From Tepidisphaeraceae bacterium (lineage in GTDB: Bacteria; Planctomycetota; Phycisphaerae; Tepidisphaerales; Tepidisphaeraceae), in the NCBI GenBank assembly GCA_025450555.1, contig JANWHF010000094.1, positions 1-53,240 of the forward strand: a DNA stretch of 53,240 nt, read 5' to 3'. Each line of letters starts with the position of its first letter. Positions within the stretch are counted from its first letter, which is position 1. Below, in pieces: positions 52,216 to 53,240 of the stretch. Below the pieces are notes generated by a model. The model saw only the letters and a program-made list of their open reading frames with translations. It was not told the DNA's origin and did not search any database. The position numbers and the translations under genes were made by a program.

Positions 52216-53163
52216 CTACCGGGTCCCGGGCTGCATAAGTCCAAGCCAGCCGACAATCAGCACGATCAAGATCGCCAGAGTCAGTTCCAGGCCCACATTG
52301 ATGCGAAGCTGACGCTGCACCCCCTCGCTTTGACCGATGCGACGACGTAACAGCACGAGGTTTACCGCTCCGAGAAGCACGGCGCTGCCTGTCATCGCGA
52401 TCTTGATAAGAAGCAGTCGTCCGTAAGAGGTGTTGAGGAAATTCGACCACGGCCCCAGCAGAAACAGGCTGTTTACGATTCCGCTTATCACGAGTAACGC
52501 CACAGCGGCCAGGCACATGGTCGAGAAACGGGCGACGAGATTGGGGACGTATAGTTGTCTGTCCTGCGACAGCATCTTTCTGGAAGACAGCAATATCACG
52601 AGCAACGGAAGCAATCCCGCTGGCCATGCGGCGCAATCCACAAGATGCACCACGTCCGCGCAAACGTGCAGCGCATAGGGCGAGCCTTCAGTTCCATGTC
52701 CCGCCCAAGCCAAGCTGCCCAACAGGACAGCGGCGGGCGGCAAAATCCACTTCGCATTTGCATTGAGCTTGCCGCGGCTGAACAGCATTGGAGCCGCGAA
52801 GACGCAGACAATTGCCCAAAATCCAAGGCGGATCTTCCAGAGCAATCCAAACTGCGTCGCTTGCCAGACGATTTTGACTGTAAGCCAGGGAAAGCTCTCG
52901 CCCGGCTCCCAGTCGCTCATGTTCAGCGATGCGAGGAGTAGCCAGGCCGCGCCTGAAATGAGTGTCAATAAAAGCGACAAGCCGATCATTGCCCGGGCGT
53001 GGCGGCGCCAGCGATCTTCAATTATCGCCGGTGGGGTCCCACCGCGCGGCTTGATAATCCAAAGCTCAAAGATGCAGAAGCAAAGGATCAGCAGGCAGGC
53101 TCCAAAATGGATCGCCCGCGCGGCAACGAAACATCCGGTAATCAGCGATTGTTCGCTTGGCAG
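52216..53163 (-). CDS. copD-like: CopD-family copper resistance membrane protein with non-standard start
   Basis: A polytopic protein of about 315 residues if read from 53163. It has about eight helices, with the family features ARAIHFGACLLILCFC near the N-terminus, WKIRLGFWAIVCVFAAPMLF, LHVCADVVHLVDCAAWPAGL (the usual H-x-D pattern) and ARFSTMCLAAVALLVISGIV. CopD is thought to take up copper through the inner membrane with periplasmic CopC. Between the copC stop at 53175 and the ATG at 52989 the frame has no ATG, GTG or TTG, although the sequence there clearly is CopD. The best start is a CTG at 53163 with AGAGG eight bases upstream. Confidence 0.75.
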   Translation of the reverse strand: MPSEQSLITGCFVAARAIHFGACLLILCFCIFELWIIKPRGGTPPAIIEDRWRRHARAMIGLSLLLTLISGAAWLLLASLNMSDWEPGESFPWLTVKIVWQATQFGLLWKIRLGFWAIVCVFAAPMLFSRGKLNANAKWILPPAAVLLGSLAWAGHGTEGSPYALHVCADVVHLVDCAAWPAGLLPLLVILLSSRKMLSQDRQLYVPNLVARFSTMCLAAVALLVISGIVNSLFLLGPWSNFLNTSYGRLLLIKIAMTGSAVLLGAVNLVLLRRRIGQSEGVQRQLRINVGLELTLAILIVLIVGWLGLMQPGTR

Positions 53164-53174
53164 AGTGTTGGCCT

Positions 53175-53240
53175 CTATCGTTTAACGGTGAATTTGAAAT
53201 CGCCGTGGGTCCTGTGCGTGTCGGTAGAAACGACATGCCA
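53175..53240 (-). CDS. copC-like: CopC-like protein, C-terminal 21 residues (runs off the right edge)
   Basis: The last residues read WHVVSTDTHRTHGDFKFTVK R and stop (TAG at 53177-53175). This matches the end of CopC domains, where a YRVVSADGHPVxGxxxFxV pattern closes the beta-barrel, including the His of the copper site. CopC carries copper in the periplasm. Its stop codon is 12 bases before the proposed CTG start of the copD-like gene, so the two genes are coupled. Only the tail is in the window. Confidence 0.75.
   Translation of the reverse strand, partial: WHVVSTDTHRTHGDFKFTVKR

Noticed and set aside
52216..52989. CopD gene beginning at the ATG at 52989
   Set aside because: This would cut off the first helix and the conserved ARAIHFGA segment, which is clearly encoded upstream in the same frame.
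1..53240. tRNA genes, CRISPR arrays, insertion sequences and PEP-CTERM tails
   Set aside because: I looked for T-loop signatures, regular direct repeats, transposase motifs and PEP-type C-termini by eye and found none; a dedicated search was not possible.

Overview
The window looks like a chromosomal segment of a GC-rich planctomycete, most likely class Phycisphaerae. The clues are an LEPR-XLL-like N-terminal motif on a large kelch surface protein (10852-12939), a small protein ending in the GYDLRATPDRCPECG zinc ribbon common in that class (38759-39124), a membrane pseudokinase fused to a sulfatase-modifying-factor-like domain (3554-7468), a DUF4058 protein and an exosortase-linked exopolysaccharide locus. 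This placement comes from motifs only. I saw no rRNA, tRNA, CRISPR array, transposase or phage gene.

Layout. 1-3.4 kb: a partial hypothetical gene, DUF4058, a response-regulator remnant, a Tat-exported TIM-barrel protein and an M48-like lipoprotein. 3.5-10.7 kb: pseudokinase fusion, YkgJ cysteine-cluster protein and DUF421 membrane protein on the minus strand; divergent from them, a degenerate CaCA-type membrane protein and a LOG-family protein. 10.8-12.9 kb: kelch/CBM6 surface protein. 13.1-37.3 kb: a cell-surface polysaccharide region. Two polytopic membrane proteins on the plus strand (one a GT-C type glycosyltransferase) converge on a minus-strand block: GT2, WecG/nucleotidyltransferase fusion, exosortase, EpsI-like protein, Wzz/BY-kinase and initiating sugar transferase. 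A plus-strand ECF sigma/TM-protein/secreted-protein cassette (25.4-27.5 kb) separates this from a second minus-strand block: GT4, DPM-like GT2, O-antigen ligase-like protein, GT-C, GT4, GT2, hexapeptide acyltransferase, GT2, hexapeptide acyltransferase. 37.4-43 kb: secreted esterase, a perfect-but-one 27-bp inverted repeat, nine-haem cytochrome, an enlarged CsrA and a MacB-like permease. 43-50.4 kb: an apparent minus-strand operon of GH15 glucoamylase, FAD/Fe-S oxidoreductase, SDR, PCC/DUF296 protein and an unannotated-size 50-aa gene. 50.5-53.2 kb: queC, then a CopC/CopD/small membrane protein group running in from the right edge.

How the genes fit together. The sugar transferase would load the first sugar on undecaprenyl phosphate, the many GT2/GT4/WecG enzymes extend it, acyltransferases decorate it, the O-antigen ligase-like protein polymerises or ligates it, and the Wzz/kinase controls length. 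The exosortase and EpsI-like protein sit inside this set, the usual arrangement for exosortase systems, but no substrate with a sorting tail and no flippase or outer-membrane exporter is visible here. The most unusual items are the CsrA with an apparent internal duplication, the WecG-nucleotidyltransferase-hexapeptide fusion, the pseudokinase-FGE fusion, the CopD gene without a standard start codon, and the long hairpin at 38.6 kb.
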